Below, one piece after another: positions 16,622-26,437 of a DNA stretch of 64,000 nt. Numbering within the stretch: the stretch's first letter is position 1; each line of letters begins with the position of its first letter. Where the stretch lies: NCBI GenBank assembly GCA_022841325.1, contig JALHRS010000008.1, positions 57,021 to 121,020 of the forward strand, read 5' to 3'. The notes below the pieces were generated by a model. That model searched no databases, was not told where the DNA came from, and saw nothing but the letters and a program-made list of their open reading frames with translations. Made by a program: the position numbers and the translations under genes. The stretch is from Lysobacterales bacterium (lineage in GTDB: Bacteria; Pseudomonadota; Gammaproteobacteria; Xanthomonadales; SZUA-5).

Positions 16622-16723
16622 GAAGTCGGTCTGTATGGGCGCTGGCCTGCCAGTGCCGGTGTGCGTTACCCGCTGAACTTGTCACAATGCGCTCCGCCCA
16701 GCGTCTTTCCGGAGCAGCACATC

Positions 16724-17404
16724 ATGATTCGCAGCACATCCCTGTGCCTCACCCTGATCCTGGTCGCCGCGTGCAGCAATGCACCGGCGCCAACCACTGC
16801 GCCCGAGACCTTGGCCCCGGTGATCGAGCAAGCGCCATCGACGAAGATGGGTCACTGGAACTGGCTGGGTGCGGTTGGCCCTGCGCCTGTTTCTGCAGCC
16901 GACCCTGCCCGATACACGGTCGAGTTCCAGGATGGGGGCACTGCGCTGATTCGGGCAGACTGCAACCGCGGGCAAGCCAACTATGATGATGCCGCTGCTG
17001 GAACGCCCCTGTTCGGGCCGATCGGCTTGACCAAGATGGGATGTTCCGCCGATAGCCAGGACCGCCGGTTTCTGAGCGATTTGCGGGCCGCGAGCGCGGC
17101 AATCGCGGACAATGGCTGGCTCCGACTGCCGACGGACGACGGACTATCCCATGCCATCCTGGCCCGTGACCCGGGGGCACGGCTCCGTCATTACCAGTGC
17201 ACGGCATCGATGCGATTTGCGCTGGCCACAGGCTCCGACGGCGCGCTGTTGTGGATCGACGGCGAATTCCACACCCTGTCGCCCGGCCAGGGTGATTCCG
17301 AAGGCAGTTATCGGGGCGGGCGTTTCGAAGTCCTCGGCGGCGATAGTTCGAGCACCTTGCTGATTGACGGCAAGATGCTGGCCGGTTGTCAGCCGCTCAG
17401 CTGA
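16724..17404 (+). CDS. Lipoprotein with META (HslJ-like) and MliC-like domains
   Basis: A 226-residue product with a lipoprotein signal (LILVAACSN, lipidated Cys about 16). A META domain follows, with WNWLGA, YTVEFQDGGTALIRADCNRG and the LTKMGC block (about 45-125). The C-terminal part, from HYQCTASMRFAL to AGCQPLS, has the short beta-barrel pattern and terminal Cys pair of MliC, the C-type-lysozyme inhibitor. META proteins are linked to stress and antibiotic tolerance. The two-domain arrangement is inferred from motifs; lysozyme inhibition is untested. Confidence 0.78.
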   Translation: MIRSTSLCLTLILVAACSNAPAPTTAPETLAPVIEQAPSTKMGHWNWLGAVGPAPVSAADPARYTVEFQDGGTALIRADCNRGQANYDDAAAGTPLFGPIGLTKMGCSADSQDRRFLSDLRAASAAIADNGWLRLPTDDGLSHAILARDPGARLRHYQCTASMRFALATGSDGALLWIDGEFHTLSPGQGDSEGSYRGGRFEVLGGDSSSTLLIDGKMLAGCQPLS

Positions 17405-17416
17405 TCGCCGCGCTGG

Positions 17417-17995
17417 CTAGCGCTGCTCCAGCTTGGCCAGCACCACCTCGCCACCGCCATCCAGAACGGCGCGCCCGCTCGCGCCGCTGGCGTCGATCAA
17501 TGCGGCATCTCCCGAGGCCAAGGACCAGCGCTGCTCGCCGACGCGCAGTTCGGCGCTGCCACTGACCAGATACACCAGCCAGCAAGTGCCAGGCTGACAG
17601 AACAGCACCATGCTGCCGACCAGCGGGCGCGGCAGCAGCTGGGCGTCTACGGTATCGGGCCTGATGATCAGATTGAACAGCTCGGCATGTGTGCCCAGCA
17701 GCAAGGCTGATCTGGCTTCGTCGCCGCGGTAGCTGAAGGCGCGCATGCGCGGGTCGAAGGTGATCGGCGGAGAATCTTCGGCGACGAGGGTCAATGGACC
17801 GCCGTCGAGCAGCGTGCTGAATCGCAGGCAGTCAGCGAAGGTCGAAAACGGACCGCTGGCATCGATGCGCGCGACGCTGGCACGCCAGTCGAAATTCTCA
17901 GTGGCACCTGAGCGCGCGATTTCGCGCGTGCTGCCGCCATCATTGCGCCAACGCTGCTCGGTCTGTTGCTCGCGGGGGATGATCGAGACCTGCAT
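17417..17995 (-). CDS. HutD/Ves-family cupin-like protein
   Basis: A 192-residue product with the N-terminal signature RWRNDGGSTREIA (about 15-27) and the segments WRASVARIDASGPFSTF, ITFDPRMRAFSYRGDE and AELFNLIIRP typical of HutD/Ves double-stranded beta-helix proteins. HutD is linked to histidine utilisation in some proteobacteria, but no hut genes are adjacent and the biochemical role is unknown. Monocistronic; convergent with the lipoprotein gene. Confidence 0.85.
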   Translation of the reverse strand: MQVSIIPREQQTEQRWRNDGGSTREIARSGATENFDWRASVARIDASGPFSTFADCLRFSTLLDGGPLTLVAEDSPPITFDPRMRAFSYRGDEARSALLLGTHAELFNLIIRPDTVDAQLLPRPLVGSMVLFCQPGTCWLVYLVSGSAELRVGEQRWSLASGDAALIDASGASGRAVLDGGGEVVLAKLEQR

Positions 17996-18126
17996 GGCTT
18001 GCTGTGCGGCGAGGGCTGCTCAGTATCGCAAAGTCCCGACACTGCCCAAACAGACATCAAGATGCCGTGTGAGCAGGCCGCTCTCCATGAACCGATGTTC
18101 TAACGTGTTGACTTGTGCTCGTTGAT

Positions 18127-18198
18127 GTAAGTTGGGCCAAGCGCAGCGTGCCCAACATGGGCGCTGGTGTTGGGCACGCTGCGCTTAGCCCAACCTAC
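18127..18198. repeat. Long inverted repeat, two 31-bp arms
   Basis: The left arm (18127-18157, beginning gtaagttgggccaagcgcag) and the right arm (18168-18198) match in reverse complement at 29 of 31 positions, with a 10-bp loop. This is a third palindrome design with gta..g/c..tac ends. No U-tract. The region 17996-18440 otherwise contains no gene. Confidence 0.85.
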
Positions 18199-18389
18199 AG
18201 CTCATGGCCCGTTGGCAGTTTCGGGACGGGACAGGTGGCTGGCAGCAACGCTGAATCCTTCTCCTGGGACGGCGTCGTTCCAAGAACTGAATCTGGTTCG
18301 GCGGTATCGGCTGGCTGAAAAACCGGAAAAGGCCGGGGGAGGGCCCGGCCGTGTCTTCCCTGACGCCGCTGTCGGAGCGGTCTCCTGAC

Positions 18390-18433
18390 CTGATCGACGC
18401 GCGCGGCTGGGGAATCCGGCGCGCGTCGATCAG
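18390..18433 (-). terminator. Perfect 15-bp hairpin just downstream of comEA
   Basis: ctgatcgacgcgcgc (18390-18404) pairs exactly with 18419-18433 across a 14-nt loop, 7 bp past the comEA stop on the minus strand. There is no clear U-tract, so it may stabilise the 3' end or aid factor-dependent termination. Confidence 0.55.
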
Positions 18434-18440
18434 GAACACT

Positions 18441-18737
18441 TCAGGCCGGCTTGGCGGGCTTGGTGGCCGGGGCGCCGCTGGTGCGGATCAGATCGCGATT
18501 CTTGTCGACCGTCTTCAGACCCACGCCCTTGACCTTGACCAGCTCGTCGGCGCTCTTGAACGGACCGTTCTTGTCGCGGAATTCGACGATGGCCTTGGCC
18601 TTGGCGTCGCCGATGCCGTTGAGATTGGCGGCAATGGTCGAGGCATCGGCAGTATTGATGTTGACCGGCTCGGCGGCGGCAGCGAACAGCGGCAGGGACA
18701 GAGCGAGCGTGAGCAGCAGGGCCTTGAGGATGCGCAT
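18441..18737 (-). CDS. comEA: ComEA-family helix-hairpin-helix DNA-binding protein
   Basis: A 98-residue exported protein: signal peptide MRILKALLLTLALSLPLFAAAA, then the helix-hairpin-helix pair VNINTADASTIAANLNGIGD and VKVKGVGLKTVDKNRD. Binds DNA in the periplasm during natural transformation, and the PilW gene in this window fits a pilus-based uptake route. The ATG at 18737 is preceded by AAGGAG at good spacing, so I reject a longer upstream start at 18791. Confidence 0.9.
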   Translation of the reverse strand: MRILKALLLTLALSLPLFAAAAEPVNINTADASTIAANLNGIGDAKAKAIVEFRDKNGPFKSADELVKVKGVGLKTVDKNRDLIRTSGAPATKPAKPA

Positions 18738-18945
18738 GGTGATTCTCCTTGAGTGTTTCCGGGGCGGCCCTTTGCCGTCCCGGTGATGCACAAGCTACGC
18801 AAGGCCCCGGCTTCGATCGTCGGCAGAAAGCGCCAGCGGCGGTCAGACTTCTGCGCTTTTGCATGTAGGAAAAATCTGACAGCGAGTAAACTCGGGGTTC
18901 GGGTTGCGGACATTGATTGCGCCGCACCGCCAACAGGAGCCGCTT

Positions 18946-20394
<1,449 letters not shown>

Positions 20395-20424
20395 ATCTGG
20401 TGTAAAATTCTGCGACTGGTTCTA

Positions 20425-20458
20425 CGAAAACGGCGCGGGCTCTCCCGCGCCGTTTTCG
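20425..20458 (+). terminator. Rho-independent terminator after the M20 peptidase
   Basis: cgaaaacggcgcggg pairs perfectly with cccgcgccgttttcg across a ctct loop. The A and T runs at the stem base make it potentially bidirectional. Confidence 0.85.
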
Positions 20459-20486
20459 TCAACGTCAATCTTGGGAGCGGGAACGG

Positions 20487-21545
20487 ATGGCCGTGTTCAA
20501 GCCCAGCTGGCTGCTCTATGGGGCTTCCGGCTACACCGGTGCACTGGTCGCCGCCGAAGCGCGCAAGCGTGGTCATAACGTCATTCTGGCCGGTCGCAGC
20601 CATGAGGCACTGAACGCGTTGGGCAAGCAGTTGGATCTGCCGATCCGGGTCTTCGACATGGCGGCGCGCGACCAGATCGACCGCGGCCTCACCGGCGTCC
20701 GTCTGGTGCTGAATTGTGCCGGTCCGTTCTCACTGACGGCGTCGACCCTGGCGCAGGCCTGCATGCGTACCGGCGCCCATTATCTGGACATTGCCGGGGA
20801 AGTGGCCGATCACCGCGGTCTGCACCGTCTGCACGAGCGCGCCTGCGAGTCCGGCGTGATGCTGATGCCGGGCGTGGGCTTTGGCATCCTGCCCAGCGAC
20901 TGTCTGGCCTTTCACCTCAAGCAGCGGCAGCCGGCTGCGGTCAAGCTGACCCTGGCTTTCAGCGCCGGCCAGAGCGCGTCGCATGGCACGCTGGCGACAC
21001 TGATGGAGAGCTTGCAGACCAGCGGTCTGGTGCGAAGAGCAGGCCGATTGGTGGCGGCAGAACCTGCCAGTGAATCCTGCACGATCGATTTCGGGCCGGG
21101 CAAGGAACAGCGGGCCATTCTCTTTCCCTGGCGTGCGGATGTGCTCAGTGCCGGTCAGTCCACGGAGATTCCCCATATCCAGAGTTTCGCTGCGGTACCA
21201 GCGGTGGTGCGCTTCATCCTCAAGCATCGCAGCTGGTTCCAGAGTGGCTTCCTCAAGAATCTGCTCGAACGCCGGGTAGCGAATGCACCGGCCGGGCCCA
21301 CTGAGGCCGAGCGTTCCAAGCGCAAGAGCTGGCTGTACGGCGAAGTGGTCAACGAGGTCGGCTCGCGCGCCAGCGCGGTGGTCGAAGGGCCCGATCCCTA
21401 CGATTTCACCGTGATCGCGGCGCTGATGGCCGTGGAGCATTGCCTTTCCGGGAAGGTGCCCGACGGCTTTGCGACGCCGGCGCAGGTACTCGGGGATGCA
21501 CCGCTGCGCGAGTTGCCTGGGGTCAAGCTGCACACGTTGCGGTAG
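20487..21545 (+). CDS. Saccharopine-dehydrogenase-like / trans-acting enoyl reductase-family protein
   Basis: A 352-residue protein with an N-terminal Rossmann fold, LLYGASGYTGALVAAEA (about 9-25), then LAGRSHEAL and LVLNCAGPFS. The middle part has YLDIAGE and MLMPGVGFGILPSDCLA, typical of the saccharopine dehydrogenase/YMR226-like oxidoreductases that include mycobacterial trans-acting enoyl reductases. The likely role is NAD(P)H-dependent reduction of a lipid intermediate; the substrate is unknown. Monocistronic, opened by TTGGGAGCGGG before the ATG. Confidence 0.82.
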   Translation: MAVFKPSWLLYGASGYTGALVAAEARKRGHNVILAGRSHEALNALGKQLDLPIRVFDMAARDQIDRGLTGVRLVLNCAGPFSLTASTLAQACMRTGAHYLDIAGEVADHRGLHRLHERACESGVMLMPGVGFGILPSDCLAFHLKQRQPAAVKLTLAFSAGQSASHGTLATLMESLQTSGLVRRAGRLVAAEPASESCTIDFGPGKEQRAILFPWRADVLSAGQSTEIPHIQSFAAVPAVVRFILKHRSWFQSGFLKNLLERRVANAPAGPTEAERSKRKSWLYGEVVNEVGSRASAVVEGPDPYDFTVIAALMAVEHCLSGKVPDGFATPAQVLGDAPLRELPGVKLHTLR

Positions 21546-21619
21546 CGGATTGGTTGACCAGGTCGCGGTCCCCGGCGGCTACTTGATGTCGCAAACTGTC
21601 CAATTTCTGGAGTATCTGC

Positions 21620-22117
21620 ATGACCTATGAACAAACTGATGGTCCTTCAGGGCTTGGCGGCTGGCTGATTCTGCCGTTCCTGGGTCTGGTTCTTTCTGCC
21701 GTCGTCACTGGAATAGCGCTGAATAACGACGTTGTGCCGGCCTTTGGCGCAGATATCTGGCCGGCACTGACCACTCCCGAGAGTCCTGTGTATCACCCGT
21801 CGTGGGCGCCTTATCTTGTTGCTGCAGCGGCGCTCAACTCCTTGATCATATTGAGTTGCGTGTTGCTGTTCGTGCTGGGAATCGCCAAGCGCAAGGTGTT
21901 TCCACCGGCAATGGTCACCTTCTATGTCCTGGTGTTGGTCGCCTCCAGTCTCGATATCTGGGCGGTAGAGGGATTTCTTGCGGAAGTGATGCCAGATGAA
22001 GCTGCGTCGATGAAACCGGAAACCTATCGGGATTTTTTCCGGATGGTCGTGACCAACATCATCTGGAGCTCCTATTTCCTGGTTTCAAAGCGGGTCAAGA
22101 ACACTTTTGTGAAGTGA
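21620..22117 (+). CDS. DUF2569-type integral membrane protein
   Basis: A 165-residue protein with four predicted membrane helices and the DUF2569 N-terminal signature GLGGWLILPFLGL (about 10-22). The C-terminus YFLVSKRVKNTFV is also typical. Function unknown. Local G+C is somewhat lower than in the flanks. Confidence 0.8.
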   Translation: MTYEQTDGPSGLGGWLILPFLGLVLSAVVTGIALNNDVVPAFGADIWPALTTPESPVYHPSWAPYLVAAAALNSLIILSCVLLFVLGIAKRKVFPPAMVTFYVLVLVASSLDIWAVEGFLAEVMPDEAASMKPETYRDFFRMVVTNIIWSSYFLVSKRVKNTFVK

Positions 22118-22215
22118 TTCGACGCTGGCAAGGGCTGGCCGTCGATGCGGCCGGACCTGCTCCTGGGTGCGAGTTCCAACAGTGCACTGTCATGCCGTAG
22201 ATTGCATCGCCCCGT

Positions 22216-22683
22216 TCATTCGAAACCACTGGCAAACCACTCCGGAACAACCAGCACCGAGCCGAGCATGCCCTGGCTGAAATGGAAGTCGCAGTAGTAG
22301 GGAAACTCGCCGGCGTTGGGAAAGGCCACGGTGGCCTCGTTGCCGCTGGTGATGGATCCAATCGGACTCAAGGGATCGAAAGTGGCGACGCCGGCGGAGA
22401 CCGTTCCGGCAAACAGCGGATGATTGCCGAAACTCGGTACGGCGCGGAAGATGACCCGGGCGCCGGCGCTCACGGTCAGACAGCGGGGTCGATAGAGAAA
22501 GGGATTGCCCGGCTGGTCGTTGACGATGACCACATCATCCAGACCACGACGGTCGATGAAGTTCTCGGGCAGGCAGTTGTTGAGCGCATAGGCAGGGGTT
22601 GTGGTCGCCAGGAGAACCCCCACCAGCGCCGGCTGCCAGAAACGCCCGACCAGAATCCGCCTCCGCCTGCCTGCTGCAATCAC
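22216..22683 (-). CDS. Secreted cupredoxin (plastocyanin-like), tail motif FASGFE
   Basis: A 155-residue exported protein: basic start, signal segment LVGVLLATTTPAYA, then a cupredoxin fold. Copper ligands are visible as His 88 (FGNHPL) and the C-terminal loop Cys 131, His 134, Met 139 (YYCDFHFSQGM), the plastocyanin pattern. It ends PEWFASGFE, a short tail that recurs in other exported proteins here. The start is GTG at 22683, only 3 bp after the stop of the DUF1501 gene, so it belongs to that operon. Possible role: electron carrier or copper protein for the DUF1501/DUF1800 pair. Confidence 0.85.
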   Translation of the reverse strand: MIAAGRRRRILVGRFWQPALVGVLLATTTPAYALNNCLPENFIDRRGLDDVVIVNDQPGNPFLYRPRCLTVSAGARVIFRAVPSFGNHPLFAGTVSAGVATFDPLSPIGSITSGNEATVAFPNAGEFPYYCDFHFSQGMLGSVLVVPEWFASGFE

Positions 22684-22686
22684 GAC

Positions 22687-24060
22687 CTACACCATGAAGC
22701 CGAGATTCGGACTGCTGAATCGACTGAGGTTGGGAAACACCAGGGCGCGATCGCTATCGCTCATGCCGTACCAGCTGGAGAGGGTGGCGGCGTACTGGTC
22801 AACCGCGATCCGCGGGATGATCTGGCCCCAGTCGGCGTCGTCCGGTCCGCCCACGGTCAGGTCCGGCATGGTGCCGACGATGCGACCACCCTGTACGGCA
22901 TCACCGACCACGAAATGGTGCGAGCCCCAGCCGTGGTCGGTGCCATCGCCATTGCTGGTCAGGGTGCGTCCGAAATCCGAGGCCGTGAAGCTGGTGACCC
23001 GGTCCCCTAGCCCCATCGCGCTCATGGCGCCATAGAAAGCGGTCAGTGAGGCGGACAGATCCGAGAGCATGTCGGGGTGATTGGCCAGCTGGCTGTCGTG
23101 GGTGTCGTAGCCGCCCTGGCCGACGAAGAAGATCTGCCGATCCATCTGCAGCGCGCCACGGGCGCTGATCAGGCGCGCCACCATGCGCAGCTGGCGGCCG
23201 AGATCGGTGTCCGGGAAGGTGGTGGTGAGCGCTGGCGCGCCATTCAGGGCCGAGGTGACCATGGTCTCGTTGTTCATGGCACGGCGCACGCGCGAGGCGT
23301 ATTCGCGTTGCAGGGCATGGCCGTGACTGGCGTCGCGCAGGGCCAGGAAGGCATTCCGGCGCGGCGCATTCCAGGGCTCGTTGTTGACGAAGTAGATGCC
23401 CTCGGCGCCGTCCTGGCCGACGAAATAGGGGACGACGGTGTTGCCACTCTGGAACACGTTTTCGCCATTGATGGAGATGTTCATCGACAGCTGCTGGTTG
23501 ATGTTGCTGCTGTAGAACAGATCAGCCAGTCGGCCACCCCAGCCGCGGCGGTTGCTGGCGTCTGCAGTGGGCGTCTGCCACAGCACCTGCTGATCGCTGT
23601 GCGAAAACAGCTGGGCCGGCACCGGTACCGATCCGGCCTGATATTGAGCCTTGGTGATCGGATACAGCAGCGGGCCGACGTTGGCGACGATCGCTGCGCG
23701 GCCGCTGTTGAAGAGGTTCTGCAATCCGCCCATGCCCGGATGCAGTCCGTAGCTGCCGCCCCCGGCCGGTGGCACCGTGGGCGTCAGTTGCAGCAGCTGG
23801 TTCTGCGCAATGGCCAGCGCCGAGCGCGAGCCGGAATACACGGAATAGCCGGCGGAATCGCGCGGAACGACCATGTTGATGGCGTCGTTGCCGCCGTACT
23901 GGAACACGCAGACCAGGGCCTTGTAGCCCGTGCCCAGCAGAGTTCGCGGGCTGCTGATGGTGGCGGCCTGGGCCAGCGAGAACTTGCCGGCCAGCGAGGT
24001 GAACAGGGCGCTCGAGGCGGTGGCGCAGAGCAGATGCTTGATGGCTTCTCGACGATCCAT
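22687..24060 (-). CDS. DUF1501 exported protein
   Basis: A 457-residue protein with a Tat-type leader (MDRREAIKHLLCATASSALF..., twin Arg at 3-4). The body matches DUF1501: LVCVFQYGGNDAINMVVPRD, GLHPGMGGLQNLF, QVLWQTPT and DHGWGSHHFVVGDAV. DUF1501 is related to sulfatase/phosphatase-like folds and is almost always paired with DUF1800, as here. The pair is common in environmental bacteria; its substrate is unknown. Confidence 0.92.
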   Translation of the reverse strand: MDRREAIKHLLCATASSALFTSLAGKFSLAQAATISSPRTLLGTGYKALVCVFQYGGNDAINMVVPRDSAGYSVYSGSRSALAIAQNQLLQLTPTVPPAGGGSYGLHPGMGGLQNLFNSGRAAIVANVGPLLYPITKAQYQAGSVPVPAQLFSHSDQQVLWQTPTADASNRRGWGGRLADLFYSSNINQQLSMNISINGENVFQSGNTVVPYFVGQDGAEGIYFVNNEPWNAPRRNAFLALRDASHGHALQREYASRVRRAMNNETMVTSALNGAPALTTTFPDTDLGRQLRMVARLISARGALQMDRQIFFVGQGGYDTHDSQLANHPDMLSDLSASLTAFYGAMSAMGLGDRVTSFTASDFGRTLTSNGDGTDHGWGSHHFVVGDAVQGGRIVGTMPDLTVGGPDDADWGQIIPRIAVDQYAATLSSWYGMSDSDRALVFPNLSRFSSPNLGFMV

Positions 24061-24066
24061 GTCTGT

Positions 24067-25773
24067 TTACCTCTCGACCGCGTATTCGGGGGATGTATGG
24101 ATCAGCCAGATCGTGTCCTGTACCCGCTCCCGTCCCTGGCCCGAGTTGGGATCAAGGCTGCTGATGTGGGCCACCAGCACCTGGTACATCTGGTCGGACA
24201 TCGTGCGGTTCATCAGCATCAGATCGAAATAGTCGATCAGCGCCCGCGGATTGCTCATTGCCAGCGGCTGATAGGGCGCCAGATCGACGACGATGTCCTC
24301 AGGCCCCTGATACTCGTTGCCTCGCCAGGACCAGTAGACGCTGGCGCCGAACCGATTCAGCGAGCTGGCGATCAGCGGATCGGTGGCAATCTGGAATTCC
24401 GGCGCGTCCAGGCTCAGCGTGGACAGTTCGCCAGCCGGTCTGAAGTCCGGCAGGAAGAAGTTGAAGACGGTGGGAGAGCGCAATGCCGCCTGTCCGAGGG
24501 AGTATTCGGCATTCCACTCGCGATAGCGGTTGTCATCGGCACGCGCATTGAGCAATCGCCAGAGCTGGGTCTGACGTAGCAACGGCTCGCGCAGCTTGCC
24601 GCGATTGCTGGCCAGCGAGGGTAGCGTGCGGGCCTCGTTGTCCATCAGGATGGCGCGCACCGTCGCCCGCAGGTCGCCGCGCACGCCGCTGCCGTTGTTG
24701 TTGAAGACCGCAGCCACGCGGCCGACATAGGCCGGCGAGGGATTGCTCGACACCAGTCGCTGGATCAGCCGGCGGGCGATGAAGGGGCCCACATTCGGGT
24801 GGTTGAAGACATTGTCCAGTGCCGCGTTGAGATTGGACATGGCGGTGCCACCGGCAGGCAGAATGCCGCCAGCCAGCGCCACGCCAGGGTAATTCAGCAG
24901 AACCTTGCTGTCCTCGAAGGCGTGGTATTGCTCCCATTCCTGCATCGGCAGCAGCCAGCCAGCCCCCTCATTGCCCTGAGGCCCGGACGGACACCAGGTC
25001 CATTCCCACCACTGGCCGCCGTTGGTGCGCGGACAGTTGGCCCAGTTCCAGCCGGTGAACACATGCGCCAGGCCGCGGATGGTGTACTGATCGTAGCTGG
25101 GTACCGGGTTGCCACCCTGCAGCACCGGCGTGCCATCGCTGTTCAGCTGCACCAGGCCGATGGAAAACAGCTGCATGATCTCGCGCGCGTAGTTCTCGTC
25201 GGGTCGGATGTTGTTGGCCAGATCCGGCTTCTGGTTCTTGAACATCGACAGGTAGTGACCCATCACCGGATGCAAGGTGATCTCGCCGAGCAGTCCGCGG
25301 TAATTGCCGAAGGCGCGCTGCAGCAAGACATCGTAGTAGTGGGTCATGCCGAAAGGCGTGCCCTCGATGGCGCCGCTCTGATCGGACACCACCAGAATCT
25401 CGCTCAGCGCGAACGCGACCCGCTGCCGAAGCTGATCGGGTGATCGTATTGCCCGGTCCCACCAGACCTCCTGGCGGGCGTTCTGATAGATCTCCAGACC
25501 CTGCGCCGCCTGAGCATCCAGATAGGGCTTGTGCAGATTTGCCGGCAGCGCGAACTGCTCATCCAGCCAGGCGTTGTAACCCATCCCCCGCAGGCGCCGG
25601 ATTTCCGCATGCGTTGCCCCAAAGGTGGCCTGGGTCAGGAAGCGCGCAGCTTCGGCATCGCTGCGCGGACCCTCCATCGATTCGTTGAAGCCAGAATCAA
25701 AGAGATGGTCGCCAGACCATGCCGGCGCGCATATCGCCAGCCCCAAACACAGCATCCACAGAGGATTTCGCAC
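24067..25773 (-). CDS. DUF1800 exported protein
   Basis: About 568 residues, first gene of the DUF1800-DUF1501-cupredoxin operon. Hallmarks are ARFLTQATFGAT (about 40), LDEQF, RQRVAFALSEILVVSD, HPVMGHYLSMFKN, NYAREIMQLFSIGL and GLAHVFTGWNW. After the signal peptide (LGLAICAPAWS) comes DHLFDSGFNES, which resembles the FxSGFE tails of other exported proteins in this window. Start uncertain: GTG 25773 is preferred; TTG 25803 and ATG 25755 are alternatives. Function of the family unknown. Confidence 0.9.
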   Translation of the reverse strand: MRNPLWMLCLGLAICAPAWSGDHLFDSGFNESMEGPRSDAEAARFLTQATFGATHAEIRRLRGMGYNAWLDEQFALPANLHKPYLDAQAAQGLEIYQNARQEVWWDRAIRSPDQLRQRVAFALSEILVVSDQSGAIEGTPFGMTHYYDVLLQRAFGNYRGLLGEITLHPVMGHYLSMFKNQKPDLANNIRPDENYAREIMQLFSIGLVQLNSDGTPVLQGGNPVPSYDQYTIRGLAHVFTGWNWANCPRTNGGQWWEWTWCPSGPQGNEGAGWLLPMQEWEQYHAFEDSKVLLNYPGVALAGGILPAGGTAMSNLNAALDNVFNHPNVGPFIARRLIQRLVSSNPSPAYVGRVAAVFNNNGSGVRGDLRATVRAILMDNEARTLPSLASNRGKLREPLLRQTQLWRLLNARADDNRYREWNAEYSLGQAALRSPTVFNFFLPDFRPAGELSTLSLDAPEFQIATDPLIASSLNRFGASVYWSWRGNEYQGPEDIVVDLAPYQPLAMSNPRALIDYFDLMLMNRTMSDQMYQVLVAHISSLDPNSGQGRERVQDTIWLIHTSPEYAVER

Positions 25774-25915
25774 GGCTTCTCGTCCCTTTTGCTCTGAGGC
25801 CAACCCTAATGGTCATGCCAAAGGCACGATGTGACCGTGCTCGCAGTCTGTCAAGCCGACCGTTGGTCGGCGACCGGCGATGCATCCGCAAGGTCTCCGC
25901 CGGTCGCGACTGGCA

Positions 25916-26266
25916 TCAGTAGAAGAAGCGTTCCTCGACGATCTTGCCATCCTTGACCGTATACAGACCGATTTCTTCCATCTGCATGCGCTGACCGGAT
26001 TCGCGGTTGGTCACGTCCATGTAGAAGCGCAGTGCGAAACGATCACCATTGATGAAGGGGCCGAAGGTCTCGACCGAATGCACTTCGTGAGCGCCGTACC
26101 ACCAATCGGACTTGGCCTTGACCGCATCGGTGCCACGGACTTCGGCCATGGGGCCTTCCATGGCTTCGCAGCTGACGATGTCAGGGGAGTTGAACTGCAC
26201 GGCATCCTCATGGTTGCCGGCCTTGAGCATGTCGGTGAAGGCAGTGGCGAGTTCTCGAGTGTTCAT
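25916..26266 (-). CDS. SnoaL/NTF2-like small protein
   Basis: A 116-residue cytoplasmic protein with an NTF2-like cone fold: helices MNTRELATAFTDMLKAGNHEDAV, then strands with DWWYGAHEVHSVETFG, DRFALRFYMDVTN and GKIVEERFFY. The motif GKIVEERFF is the usual SnoaL ending. No catalytic role can be assigned. Monocistronic; good ribosome-binding site (AGGAGAA). Confidence 0.85.
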   Translation of the reverse strand: MNTRELATAFTDMLKAGNHEDAVQFNSPDIVSCEAMEGPMAEVRGTDAVKAKSDWWYGAHEVHSVETFGPFINGDRFALRFYMDVTNRESGQRMQMEEIGLYTVKDGKIVEERFFY

Positions 26267-26437
26267 GGGCTGATTCTCCTGTCAGTAGGTTCGGCGAAGC
26301 TAGACTAGTCCGCTCACGAGCGCCGGTGAAAGGGCAGGGGCTTGTGTCGGTGGCCATGACGCTGGCGGGAACAGATGAACATGGTTCGCCCAGGGTGACA
26401 GCCGATTGCGACCGTTGTTCGTGCGCCCCGGCGCTGA

